Positions 48,043 through 64,000 of a stretch of DNA of 64,000 nt are shown piece after piece. The notes under the pieces are model-generated. The model saw only the letters and a program-made list of their open reading frames with translations. It was not told where the DNA came from and ran no database searches. The position numbers and the translations under genes were made by a program. Within the stretch, counting starts at the first letter, position 1; each line of letters opens with the position of its first letter. The DNA is taken from positions 17,996,234 through 18,060,233 of the forward strand of contig NC_079412.1 in the NCBI RefSeq assembly GCF_026213295.1. Reading direction: 5' to 3'. Source of the stretch: Gadus chalcogrammus (lineage: Eukaryota > Chordata > Actinopteri > Gadiformes > Gadidae).

Positions 48043-48265
48043 CCTATGTTCCCCGGGTCCTACGTTCCCTGCTTTGTATGTGACCGGGGAACATTGGACC
48101 CTGTGAGCAAATCTTTTTTTCGTAGGGGCAAGTACCGCCTTTTTCGCCTCTGATTGGTTAGCTCTCCTGTCTCCTCCAATTGGTTATGGTTAGGGTTAGG
48201 TTTAGGGTTAACCCTCACCCTAACCCTAAACCTGACCCTAACCCTTTGCACCCGGGGAACATAGG
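48043..48265. repeat. 223-bp inverted-repeat element with TTAGGG/CCCTAA core
   Basis: Perfect 15-bp inverted repeats (CCTATGTTCCCCGGG at 48,043-48,057; its reverse complement at 48,251-48,265) enclose about 190 bp. Inside, at about 48,183-48,245, TTAGGG-like units on the left switch to CCCTAA-like units on the right, making an imperfect palindrome. There is no coding potential. It could be a foldback or MITE-type element; the family was not recognised. Confidence 0.7.
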
Positions 48266-48353
48266 GATGACCCCCTTCTGAGCACCCTTACCCCACTCCT
48301 CGCCTTTCGCTCTATTTTCTTTCTCTTTGCTTCTCCATGCCTATAGTTGGCAC

Positions 48354-48355
<2 letters not shown>

Positions 48356-48419
<64 letters not shown>

Positions 48420-48670
48420 AGATATAGTGTCGTTGTCAGCACTCTGAGAGTAGGATGTGGGGAGGGGGTGACTGAAAACTCCCCACGCCAGCGGGTTACT
48501 CCGCGACTGACACACACACACACACACACACCCCTCATCCCAAACAGTTGTGCTTACATCTACAAAAGGGGCGATAGCGGTTGGTAATCCAGGGCATAAT
48601 GGAGCACAGTCCCCCCCCCCCCCTCCTGCAGCCAGTCTGTTCTGGACCTGGTGGGACAGAATGAGACTCC

Positions 48671-48758
<88 letters not shown>
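48356..48758. repeat. Three CA/TG microsatellites
   Basis: TG array at 48,356-48,418, a short CA array at about 48,510-48,531 and a CA array at about 48,675-48,758. All overlapping reading frames here are repeat artefacts. Confidence 0.9.
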
Positions 48759-48759
<1 letters not shown>

Positions 48760-48761
<2 letters not shown>

Positions 48762-51340
48762 TCCACCTGTTACTCAGGCACCTCCCCTCTATCCCATATG
48801 GAAATTAACATCCTCCATCTTGTTGGCTACAAACAGCATTGGCCTGCTGCACTGTTCAACAGGGAGTCTGATGTAGGCTACCTGAAGGACATCAGAAATT
48901 GAACACACTTTAGCACTTTGTGATGTGATGCAGTTTTGGCTAATGGAGTTACAGCACATAATATAATTGTAGTATTGGGAGTGTGACAGAGTGTGGCCCT
49001 ACCTTTCAATTATTTAATATGTTGGACCAAGCCATCTTGGGTCAAAGCCGAAGGAGATCCATAAAGGCTCCCAGAGCAAGGCATGTTCCAGGTAAAGTTC
49101 AAATACACTTTATTTAGACAATTAACCAACAATGATGTAATTGTGAGGGGATAAACCGCAATTTAGTGGATAACCACTCCTTGTGCTCACAAAACCAAAC
49201 ATGAACACGCACAATTAATTATACACGTACACAAACCACACTGCACAACAAAGGTTGTCTCATCGACATACATGGTTCTTCAGAGATGGGGGGCCAGGGA
49301 TTCTACTAACTGGATAACGTTTTTCCTACGTGGCGGCCAATGAGTTATCCATCCCTAATGAAGGCTAAAGAGCTAGATGTAGAGGTAACATTAAGAGGGA
49401 ATGTAACAGTGAGCTCTTTGGACAGCATGGTTGGATAGGGTTAGGCAAGGGCCCCTACAGCAATGCAATCAGTCCCATATTAAGACAGTCCCCCTCGGTT
49501 TTGTCAGGGTTAGAGGTGGACCCTCAAGTAGAATCCCCAGTGGCATTATGAAACCAGTCTCTATTACAGTATTCAACCAAAATCCACACAGCCAGAAGCT
49601 TTCCAATCAACAGACACTGTTGTTGATAACGGGTGAGTCTGCAACATCTTTCCAGCACTCATTCATTTCCAGAGGTCCACGACTCACTGTTGTGATTTCC
49701 AACTCTTATCGGCATCTCTGTGCAGAGCGCCACCACAAGGTGTGCCGTTGTTTTATATCAAAGGGGAACGAGAGACGCATGTACAGATGCAGCAGCACAA
49801 TAGACTGCCATGACAACAGAATAATGAGAGTGGCTGTCCCCATGGGGATAGGAGCAGTATCCCATCAAGGAGCTCATCCATTGGGCAAGCACGAAGAAGT
49901 GGAACAAAAGAAGAGTTTGTCTGTTGTGATTGGTAACATTAACCCGATTTGTCAACAGGTTTGAGATGATCTCATGGTCATGCTTTAGGTGAACCTCGCT
50001 CCCCTCCTTTGTACTCCTTCCCCACTCCTTCTCCACCTTTCCATCATTAATTATTCTCTCAGTCTCTGAAGCAAACCAATTATGTCTATTTACGCAGTAG
50101 ATAATCCAATTGAACGCCATATACTGCCTTTTCTGCCATCCTGCGTACAGCCGTCATCATATGCACTTTGTGAGGCACCTAAATCAAAGAATGTGCCTGT
50201 AAAAATGTGTGTTTTCGTTTGTGTTTGATGGCGATGTGTCGCCCACTCCGGTGTCTCTCCCCTCGCCGACGGCTCCCCGCTCCTGGTCATTGATATGGAA
50301 ATCAGCCGTTGATCGCTGTGATGGCGACCAGATGCTCAGGACATGCCCCCTCTGGGAGAGGGCTGGGCGGGCTGAGGGGCGGCGGGGAGCGCCCCCGAAA
50401 CCTGGCGCTGAAGTGTCCTTTGTTAGGGTGGGTGGGTGGAGGGATAAAGGCATTGCTGGAGGGTGGATAGAAGGTGGAGGATAGACGGATTTATAGATCT
50501 GTGCTAAAGCAAGTTGGGATCGTTTTTATTTATTTATTTATTTATTTGAACAGGAACAGATACAGAAACATAGATAAGCTTGAGACAGTCATCTGATGTT
50601 TGCATCATAGTGTTTTTAGCCAAAGTTAATATACGACACTTGTCCCTAGGGGGGACAAAAAAAAATATTGAAAATAATAATACCACCAATGATATCCACT
50701 GAGATATCCACCTTGTTCAGGTAGAATTTTTTTTTTGCAATCTATATAATCCTTTTGGTTATCTTGCTCTCACTACTATTATTATCCAACTTATGATTTT
50801 CATAATACAACTATTGCCATTATAAATATACATTTCTTTGTAGAGCAAAACATGGTATTTTCACAGTCCAATCCCAATTCAATTTGACCCGTTTTCTGTG
50901 TCACCATCCAATTCATTTATGTTGGAACATTTGTTCAGGGGAAAACCCGTACCATCATAGTGTGCGGAGCGCGGCCCAGCAGAATGTACACACAGGGGTG
51001 AGTAAGGAGGGGTGAGGAGCAAGGGAGGGCGAAACGAGGGAGGGAGGGAGGGAGGGAGGCTGCTCAAGAGGACCCCTCGGGCTCCGTTCCAAGGTGATGA
51101 GACATCTAGCAGAGGAACCATCAGAGCCTCAGACAGCCAGCAGACAGACTGACAGGGAGACAGATCAGTGGACAGAAGGAAAGACAGACTGACAGACAGA
51201 CATACTGACTGACAGACAGACCGACAGACAGTCAGACAGACAGACAATTACATCAGGAAAGAATAAAAACCATTAGGTTGGGACGCTAAAAGACAGAAGA
51301 TTTTGAATATTGAAGGGGAAGAGAATATTTTGACAGTTTA
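48760..51340. other. Spacer upstream of the aquaporin pair
   Basis: No gene recognised; a 177-codon frame at 49,431-49,964 lacks family resemblance. Simple repeats include TTTA at about 50,525-50,548, GGGA at about 51,036-51,058 and an imperfect GACA tract at about 51,140-51,245. The aquaporin promoter and 5' UTR presumably lie in the last few hundred bases. Confidence 0.5.
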
Positions 51341-51342
51341 AG

Positions 51343-53522
51343 ATGACTCTGCGAGAGGTGAGCATCTTATTCCATTATTCTGTTCACATTGTATAGCGTT
51401 TTGATGAGCATGTGGCACGATACATGAAAAACATTACATGTCGAAACTGCGTCACCACAAGAAGTGTATTGTTGTGATGTGTGTTTTTAAATAGATCTAA
51501 GTGATCCAGTAAAAATAATTATTGTTCCCTTGGAAAATGTAAGGCAATTCCTATTAAAAAATAGAAAAAATAATTTAAGGGCAAATAAATGCATCTACTT
51601 TATTGTACAGGGATGACTGGTAGATGAACAATAATTTTATCAAAATGTCTTTTAAGAACTAGGGATTTTCAAGTTCTCTATGCGCTTTTATGAAATGACG
51701 ACAGCATTTCAAACATTTTAAAAGCAGATAAGTAGAACTAAAATCTGCCAAATCAACAACACATATAGTAAAAATGCAAATAATCTGGCATATGTGTTTA
51801 CACCACACACAACGTTTCAAACCAGGTACTCCTGAAAAGCTCAATCGAGATATTTCTGCTTCTCGCCCTTCCTCCCCTCTCCCCCACCTCCTCCCATCTC
51901 CTCCCACCTCCTCCCCTCTCCCCCCCTCCTCCCCTCTACCCCACCTCCTCCCACATCCTCCCCTCTCCCCCACCTCCTCCCCTCTCCCCCCTCCTCCCAC
52001 CTCCTCCCCTCTCCCGGAGAAGCTCCGCAGTCGACAGTTTTGGCGTGCGGTGCTGGCAGAGGTGCTGGGCACCCTGGTGCTCGTGAGCACCATGCTCGGG
52101 GCCTCTGTGCCGGGTCCGGGAGAGGCCCCCGGGGGCCCGCTGTACCCAGCCCTGGCAATCGCTGCCGTGATCACCTCGCTGGGTCACTGTTTCGGAGAGA
52201 TCAGCGGGGCGCAGGTGACTTAAGAAAAGTTGCTGCATCTTTGATTTCTGAAGCCATCGGTTGCCTTGGATGTTCCTAACAGTCCCGTGGCTGTTGTTGC
52301 TTCACCGCCTCAGTGCTCCGACCCTGCCTGCCGTGTTTGTCTCTGAGTGCCTCTCCGTGTGTGTCTGTTAGGTGAACCCTTCAGTGACTCTGTCATTTTT
52401 GGCCGCAAAGAAGATAGACCTGGTCAGGGCCCTTGTTTATGTGGCCGCACAGTGCCTGGGGGCCTTTCTGGCCAGCGGGGCCCTCTACCTGGCCCTCCCG
52501 CACAAAGCCACTGCGGAGGTGTTCGTCAATCGGGTCAGTTAAACAGTTGACTCAATTCTATTTGTGCATTAATCACATGCTTTTATCCAAGGTACCCCAA
52601 AAACCAACCATGAAATTGTCCCCCTTACATCTGCGCTATATTATTATGTAGTTATTTGTAATTCCATCTCAAAAATCATATTTGTTATTTTTTAAGGTTT
52701 GTTACCTTAAAAGATACTGTCATCTCTTCCTTCCATGTTGCTTTTGTTTTCTCTCCCTCCCCAACGACCGCCCGCTCTCTGCTCCCGTCTTGTCAGTTGG
52801 GCCCCGACGTCAACGCGGCACAGGCGGTGGGCGTGGAGGTGCTCTGCACCTTCTCCATGGTCTTCGCCATCTTCTCTGTGGAGGAGCAGAGGCGGAGAGA
52901 GAGCACCGAGCCCAGCCACCTGGGCATCGGACTGGCCCACACGGCCGCAGTGTTTATAGGGGTTAGCTGAGCATTCACTCAATCATTTATTCATTCGTTC
53001 ATTCATTCACAAATACATTGTATTACAGATTGAGCTATGCTAAGGGCTGGGCAGTTGTCTACAGGCATTCATATACATTTTATATTAATTCCCATTGGTG
53101 TATATTTAATATGAATATGCTAATAATTTACCACCATAGTATTAGCTCTTTCAATGTGGACTCTCATTTAATATAAACTCATGTTTTCATAACAGAGTGG
53201 TGCCATTGGAGAAAATGATCTCTACTATATATGTTTACATCTTTAATGTGGTTGCTCTGGACCAATCAGGCGAGGTTTTCTGGTGCAGGAATGAATCCGG
53301 CTCGTGCTCTGGGTCCAGCTCTCATCACCGGCTACTGGGAGAACCACTGGGTAGGTAGCACACACACACACACATGCACAAACACATTCGTAAACACACA
53401 TACACACACACACATGCATGAACGCCTGCACACATGGACGTACTCACGCACGCATGCACGCATGCACACACGCACACACACGCAACCAAACACACACACA
53501 TGTGGGCACAAGCACACAGACA

Positions 53523-53562
<40 letters not shown>

Positions 53563-53656
53563 ATCAAATACTTTAATTGAATTTCCACAACGACAGACTC
53601 ACACACACAGACATGCACACACACGCACCCACACACAGAAACACACACACACACGC

Positions 53657-53753
<97 letters not shown>

Positions 53754-54118
53754 CCACCAATAACAACAACAACACAAAACAGCGGCAGCATCACAGTCAG
53801 ATGTACAGCATTGACCCCATCCAAAATATTTGACTTAATATTGTAGGATACAAATCCTTGACCATGTTAATCAAACTGTGTGTGCTCCGGCTCCGTCTCC
53901 AGGTGTACTGGATCGGGCCGGTGACGGGCGGTGTGCTGGCCGGCGTGTCACACGAGTTTTTCTTCGCCCACAGCGCCTCCCGCCTGAAGCTGGTGGCGTG
54001 TCTGACCTGTAAGGACATCGACATGGTGGAGACTGCCAGCATGTCCCGCTCCTCCCTCTCCACCGTCACGCAGAACGCCAACCGGGCCAAGCAGGCCAAC
54101 AAGGGCGAGGGCACCTGA
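51343..54118 (+). CDS. aqp14: Aquaporin, Aqp14-like (AQP4-related), with NPS in the first pore loop
   Basis: A six-helix membrane channel. Exons: 51343-51357 (MTLRE), 52020-52214, 52372-52533, 52797-52961, 53270-53350 and 53903-54118, all phase 0, giving 277 aa. The first pore motif is NPS (72-74) instead of NPA; the second is NPA (188-190) followed by R191. Aligned to AQP1, the selectivity-filter positions are I52 for Phe, V176 for His, A185 for Cys, and R191. The filter therefore has no aromatic residue, as described for the vertebrate Aqp14 subfamily of broad-solute channels. The 165- and 81-bp exons are classic aquaporin exons; an extra intron splits the usual first exon just before the NPS. 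The C-terminal tail has Ser/Thr/Arg-rich SMSRSSLSTVTQ, plausible kinase sites. The exon 2 acceptor (CCCGGAG) is weak. Confidence 0.85.
51868..52015 (+). repeat. Pyrimidine-rich (CTCCC) repeat at the end of aquaporin intron 1
   Basis: CTCCTCCCCTCTCCCCCAC-like units run up to the predicted acceptor of exon 2 and may serve as an oversized polypyrimidine tract. The open Ser/Pro-rich frame across it (from 51,774) is considered intronic. Confidence 0.8.
53358..53748. repeat. CA microsatellites in aquaporin intron 5
   Basis: Interrupted CA repeats begin within about ten bases of the donor GTAGGT and end in a pure CA array (about 53,660-53,748). The 200-codon frame that reads through from exon 5 is a repeat artefact. 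Confidence 0.9.
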
Positions 54119-57399
<3,281 letters not shown>

Positions 57400-57400
<1 letters not shown>

Positions 57401-57405
57401 ATAAA
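57400..57405 (+). promoter_or_regulatory. mip: Candidate mip TATA box
   Basis: TATAAA in the context GGGGGTATTATAAAGCCCC. The placement would give a start near 57,430 and a 5' leader of about 430 nt, longer than in mammals. A second candidate, CATAAAGG near 57,759, lies about 100 bp before the ATG. Which one is used cannot be decided here. Confidence 0.35.
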
Positions 57406-57861
57406 GCCCCAGGCGGGCCCTCTCCCCTCCGTCAGAGAGGCTACACGGTCCACAGGACACTTCCCTGTCTCCACTTCAGTAGCAGCGCCCCTTTAGCCCT
57501 GATGCGTACCTCCTCTTCCTGACACTCCATTCAACCCGAGACCCACTCCACTCCACCCTCCAGCCCTTCCTCACACCTATGTCTTTGCGACCAGTGGACG
57601 GGGTGGCAAGCTGACTTTGACTTCTCCAAAGCCCCATCACGGCTCGGTAGAGACCTACTGAGCGGATTCGACCCGGTGCACTTTCTGTGCCGACACACTC
57701 AAAAGAGGAGGGATCCCGACACATTCCTGCGTTATCTGTTTTCCGTGGTTCGAGACTCCATAAAGGCGTGCATCTGCCTTTTCCCGCTCCACCGCCGCCG
57801 CCGCCGCACCTCCACAGCTCCGCGTTTCCCCCCTCCGAGGCCTTCCCCAAACGCAGCCAGC

Positions 57862-60016
<2,155 letters not shown>

Positions 60017-60263
60017 ACTGCCCCCTGAATGGGGTTAGAGGGTCGAGGCAGCCCCCTCCCCTCACCTCCCCTCGATCACCTCCCCCCCACCATTTTCCTC
60101 CCCCTCCCTCCCTCTTTGCTACCCTTCTCCCCCTGGCAACACTTGTACAGAACCGGTCCACATACTTGCATCTGTAGACGAAACTAATAACAGGGTAAAT
60201 CGATCGACATTAAAACGTACTAACACAGATACACACACACAAACACAGTGCACACACACACAA

Positions 60264-60332
<69 letters not shown>

Positions 60333-60542
60333 TACGCAGGCTCACAACCTTCAAACCTCAGCATGCAACAAGATGCCTCTCCCTCCACCTCCAACTGATC
60401 CTCACGCTGTACCCTGAAGTGGACATTGTGTTTCTGATAGATGGTGTAACCCCATCCTTCACCGACCACCACCTCCACCACCACCACCTCCACCTCCACC
60501 AGCACCTCCATCACCCACACCTCCTCATGGACACTGGACATG

Positions 60543-60626
<84 letters not shown>

Positions 60627-61517
60627 AGAGCAAGGGAGAAGGGAGGGTTAGCATGTGGGTGTCTGGTTGAGGTCTGGGTGGGTGTGTATGGGTAGGAGGC
60701 TATGGGCAGGTGGATGGGTGGGTGAGGAGCGTGAAGTTGGAGAGAGAGGGGGTGGAGGGGCTAGGCCATGTCACTTGGGTTTCAGGTAGGATACGAAGGT
60801 TCCCACTCTGGGTTTGTAGTCGTTGAAGTCACCGAGCTAGAGCCGTGACGACGGGCATGGTTTTCACTAGTCATCTGAGGTTTATTGCTCCATTGAAATG
60901 TTCATTTTGTTTTCCAGTTTCACTTTTTTCTTCTGCACTTCAGACATGAGACGTGCATGTATGATACCATTATATTTTCACAGGATTTCATTTTTATTTT
61001 TTTCAAAATCACTGCATTTTATCCGTGTGTTTGTGCGCGTGAGTGTGGATGCTTCTGCAGGATGAGTGGGCGTGTGGGCGACAGCGGGCATTTACACGCA
61101 CGCCTTTGCTTGCGTGCATGCGTGGCTGCCCGTACGAGTGTGTGTTTGCAAGTGGACGCCTGTATGTGAATGTGTGTGAACGAGTTTGCAGACACAGTAT
61201 TATTTCATTTAGTTTTATTTCCATTTCCACTCTCCTGTTCGTTCAATGGCTATGTTCATTTTGTCCTCCATTTTAAAAACCTCGATTATTTCATTATCCT
61301 CCCCTCACTGTGGTGTTTGCTACTGTAATCATTTATACATAAACCATCTGCTGTTTGTCCCTAACCAGCACAATCCAGAGCAATGTTGTATCCCAGCTTT
61401 TGACATAAGGTTTGTTCATCGATGGTTAGCTGTGGAAGTCACCGAGTCTCCTATTACTTTCTTCTTATCGGGAGCACAAATGCAGTTTCAGCTATATTTA
61501 AATTAGCCTACAATAAA
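60017..61517 (+). other. mip: Probable mip 3' UTR, with CA and GA microsatellites
   Basis: Non-coding sequence containing a CA array (about 60,262-60,328), CCACCT-rich sequence and a GA array (about 60,541-60,623). AATAAA at 61,512-61,517 is a plausible end. The extent is inferred. Confidence 0.45.
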
Positions 61518-63190
61518 AAAATTAAAAAATACCATTTGACAAAAGTTGTGTGTCCATTGCGTTTTACATTTTTCCGTTATCACGTTTTTCTTAAACACTG
61601 ATCTTTAAAGACCTGTATTATTTAGAGATTTCACAACACATTTAGAGAGAGACTTCATAGAGCTACATGGGCAGTGCTTTTGACAAATACTTAGGGCCTT
61701 TACCAACACTTGCATCCAAAGCAACTAACAATAAGTACATTTGTCAGAAGAAAGAGAAAGACAACATGATTTGTTTGCAATGCAAACAGAACCATAACGT
61801 GCGCAAATGTCTGATTTCTAAAAAAATATGTATTGCATAAGCCTACAAAAACATTGGTAGGCACAGTATAACATAAGTATTGAAACATGCAAATTGTGGT
61901 GCTTACATACAATTAACTACTTTATATAAATAAATAAATAAATATATATATATATTCTGCAAGAGTTTATGCTTCATTCTAAGGGTGTTTAGACAATAGA
62001 GCTATATATGCCATTAATAAAAAATAAAAACCTGTCCTAAATCTGAGGATTAAAGTGAGGTTTTCAGCAATGAATGAGATGATAGGGTGCAGCATTCATT
62101 GAGTTGTTTACTTTTGAAAAAAATTGAAATTGAAGAAGAAAGAAACTGTTTGAAACATAAACTTCTTCAAAGGATTCTATTTCTATGTTCATAACAATCA
62201 TCCGTAGTGATATAGTGACCTCTACTGTCGAAACAAATAGCATTCATTGTTTTGCTCATTCTACTTTGCCCTGATGCTCATTTCTAGGCCTCCAACCGCA
62301 GTAACAGAGATAGCAGTCAATGGAGTACAGAAGAACAGAGCCACTAAAGTCCTCCAGAGCTTCAAGCAGAATATAGAACCGCATACTGGTATGCCTGGAT
62401 GTGGCGACCAACCAGAGGGAAGAGTAAGCAGCAAATAAGCAGCAAAGGGAACCCGGGCCCTGTCCAATGTGGCTGGTTTTGTTCAATGTCCTTCTCTTTG
62501 CTATGGACATCATCACCATCTGGAAAGACCGCACCAGTTAGGCCAGTGGTGAAAAAAGTGAAGGCTCAGAGTTCATCAGAGACAGGGCCGCCCTTTTGCG
62601 CTCAGAAGTGGCCTGTTGAAGAATAATCCACGACTCTGGGTGTGTTGGAATGCCACAATTAGAAAGTGGGAAAGATGTTCTTCTGCTGTCATTCAAAATG
62701 ATCAAATAAATCTCACAGAAATCTTGTATGTGAACATGCTGTGCAGGTTTCCTTATCACCGGCTTGTTTTGTGTGCATTCGGAACTGTTGTTCATCATGG
62801 TCTGGGTTAACACCTGTAGACCGAAACCTGGTTACCAAGCCTTGACCGACTTTCATTGGAAATATAATCTCTTTCTGTTTCTTGGTGCAGTAGGCCACTA
62901 TAGTTATAGCCCAGACTTTTTCTTTGCTTTGTATAAGATAGGACTTGTTTGCATGCAAAATATATGTTCAAAGTAGAGAACAGCTTTTCTTTCTTTCATT
63001 TATTGTGCATGATATTTAAGTGTTGACTTAACTGAACAATCATTGATTAATGATACGCTTGCTCATCAACTATGTCCACCAATGAATGACCATTCTGAGT
63101 GAAGCAAAATGTAAGAAAAAAATTGATGATGAAAAAATGTAAGTAATAATACATTTGTTTTCCTAGGTTTCTGTCTGGTTTAGTAAACAC
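61518..63190. other. Spacer; part of a dispersed repeat near 61,690-61,770
   Basis: The stretch around TTGCATCCAAAGCAACTAAC, AATAAGTACATTTGTCAGAA and AAAGAGAAAGACAAC resembles a dispersed fish repeat. Short open frames at 62,247-62,640 have no recognisable family. Confidence 0.45.
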
Positions 63191-63199
63191 AAAGGTATG

Positions 63200-63420
63200 C
63201 ATAGCTTTCACCCCAATCGGTAGCCTCCAATCCCAGAGGGTGAAGCTGTCATGCGGAATATGGCCCTAAACTAATGAGTGGACATCTGAGGACATTGCTG
63301 GCCACCAGAATCTCCTTCTGAGGAAGTCATGGGTATACCTGATGCTGGGATGGTTTAGGTTGAATCACTACTGGGACATAAAATCTTGGAGAATTCTCCA
63401 GACTTGGAGTAGATGAGAAT
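63200..63420 (-). mobile_element. Decayed Ty3/Gypsy integrase fragment, reverse orientation
   Basis: Read on the minus strand, the frame gives FLRRRFWWPAMSSDVHSL (about 63,275-63,330). This is the same integrase zinc-binding block as the fragment near 7,050 and closely similar in DNA. Stops on either side show decay. How far the element extends could not be determined. Confidence 0.7.
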
Positions 63421-63429
63421 ATGCAAGCC

Positions 63430-64000
63430 TGCTGATTCTATACCACGACCCAGTGCGCCAGCCACCTGGAGTTTCACAGTGGCCTCTGCCAAGCAGTGTG
63501 GTTTGGTACACACAAACACCTGTTGTGTTTGTCTGTGTGTGCTGTCGGTATACCGTGACCAGTATGCCCTCCTTCCGGACACAGTGGTGACCTACTCCTT
63601 TCTGGTCCCTCACCCCCCTGCAGAGAGAACAAGTCAGATCAACTGACTGATTCAGGTGCACGCGTTGAGGAACTTCAATGGGGAACTCATCATCATGGTT
63701 AGGAGCTGTTGCACCACCTAGTGTTTCTTCAATGAAATACAGATATATTATCAGTATAAAATTGGCCTGTTCAAGAGGAAGAAGAGAAAATGGCCTGCGT
63801 TGTCACATCAACGAGCAAGTATCCCATCTCTGTTTCTCACTGTTTGCAATTTGCCCATTTCTTTTTCTCATTATTTCACACCGGAATCTATGGCTCCTTA
63901 GCTGGAGGGTTGAGTCAGGGAAGGGGGAAGTGGTAGGTTGGGGTGTGCGATAGTGAATAGAAGAACATTGGGGTACGTTGTAGGCTCTCTTTGTTCTCTG
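63430..64000. other. End of window, nothing firmly recognised
   Basis: Short open frames on both strands, possibly more of the decayed retrotransposon. No independent gene evidence. Confidence 0.4.

Larger units (their letters stand above)
47120..48300. other. Spacer with a 43-bp triplicate and a telomere-motif palindrome
   Basis: AT-rich to about 47,760, then more complex repeat structure listed separately. No coding sequence was recognised. Confidence 0.6.

Noticed and set aside
48183..48245. Telomere-telomere chromosome fusion point
   Set aside because: The orientation matches a fusion, but the stretch is only about 60 bp, imperfect, and enclosed by inverted repeats. A mobile or foldback element is simpler.
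49431..49964. 177-codon open frame upstream of the aquaporins
   Set aside because: No recognisable domain, no splice partners, composition like noncoding DNA.
51774..52019. In-frame upstream extension of the aquaporin exon from an ATG at 51,774
   Set aside because: It reads through the CTCCC polypyrimidine repeat. The MTLRE first exon with donor GTGAGC gives a normal aquaporin N-terminus.
53231..53833. 200-codon His/Thr-rich protein running on from aquaporin exon 5
   Set aside because: It ignores a good donor and reads through CA repeats. The true continuation is the exon at 53,903.
57676..57861. In-frame N-terminal extension of mip by 62 codons
   Set aside because: MIP proteins start MWE; the extension is Arg/Pro-rich with no family match and would break the 263-aa length.
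62247..62640. Open frames on both strands that might be more Gypsy element
   Set aside because: No conserved polymerase, RNase H or integrase motif could be identified, so I did not extend the element.

Overview
This is vertebrate nuclear DNA, almost certainly a ray-finned (teleost) fish. All recognisable genes are intron-rich with GT-AG splice sites. Their proteins align from end to end with vertebrate families, and long CA/TG, GA and C/G-rich simple repeats fill many introns and spacers. The heavy microsatellite load, which extends into coding sequence, resembles gadids (cods); that placement is an inference.

Layout, with every protein-coding gene on the + strand: (1) 1-3,153, probably an intron of an RBM24/RBM38-type gene, holding two pairs of degenerate repeats; its last coding exon is 3,154-3,520. 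(2) 4,700-9,900, spacer with a decayed Ty3/Gypsy integrase fragment, a 22-23 bp minisatellite and a TG array. (3) 10,046-13,564, prim1 (DNA primase catalytic subunit, 13 coding exons), including what looks like an AT-AC (U12-type) intron. (4) 15,080-22,251, naca, with two giant repeat-rich exons (skNAC muscle isoform). (5) about 22,700-27,186, ptges3 (p23 co-chaperone). Introns of naca and ptges3 carry four copies of a C/D-box snoRNA matching SNORD59, which targets 18S rRNA. (6) about 28,400-47,119, baz2a/TIP5 (29 coding exons), with a MITE and a SINE-like repeat in its introns. (7) 47,120-51,340, spacer with microsatellites, a 43-bp triplicate and a telomere-motif palindrome inside inverted repeats. 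(8) 51,343-54,118, an aquaporin that best fits the Aqp14 subfamily. (9) 57,862-60,016, mip (aquaporin 0). (10) 61,520-64,000, spacer with a second Gypsy integrase fragment, in reverse orientation.

The gene order prim1-naca-ptges3-baz2a-mip matches the mammalian block on human 12q13. Mammals have ATP5F1B, the usual SNORD59 host, between PTGES3 and BAZ2A. Here no ATP5F1B exon is visible and the snoRNAs sit in neighbouring genes. Prim1 (replication priming), naca (nascent-chain binding), ptges3 (Hsp90 cycle), the snoRNAs (rRNA methylation) and baz2a (rDNA silencing) are mostly growth or housekeeping functions. The two aquaporins form a separate tandem pair.

Exon boundaries were assigned by hand from splice consensus, reading phase and remembered family sequences. 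All seven complete gene models close in frame, and three have the expected family length (naca 215 aa, ptges3 160 aa, mip 263 aa).
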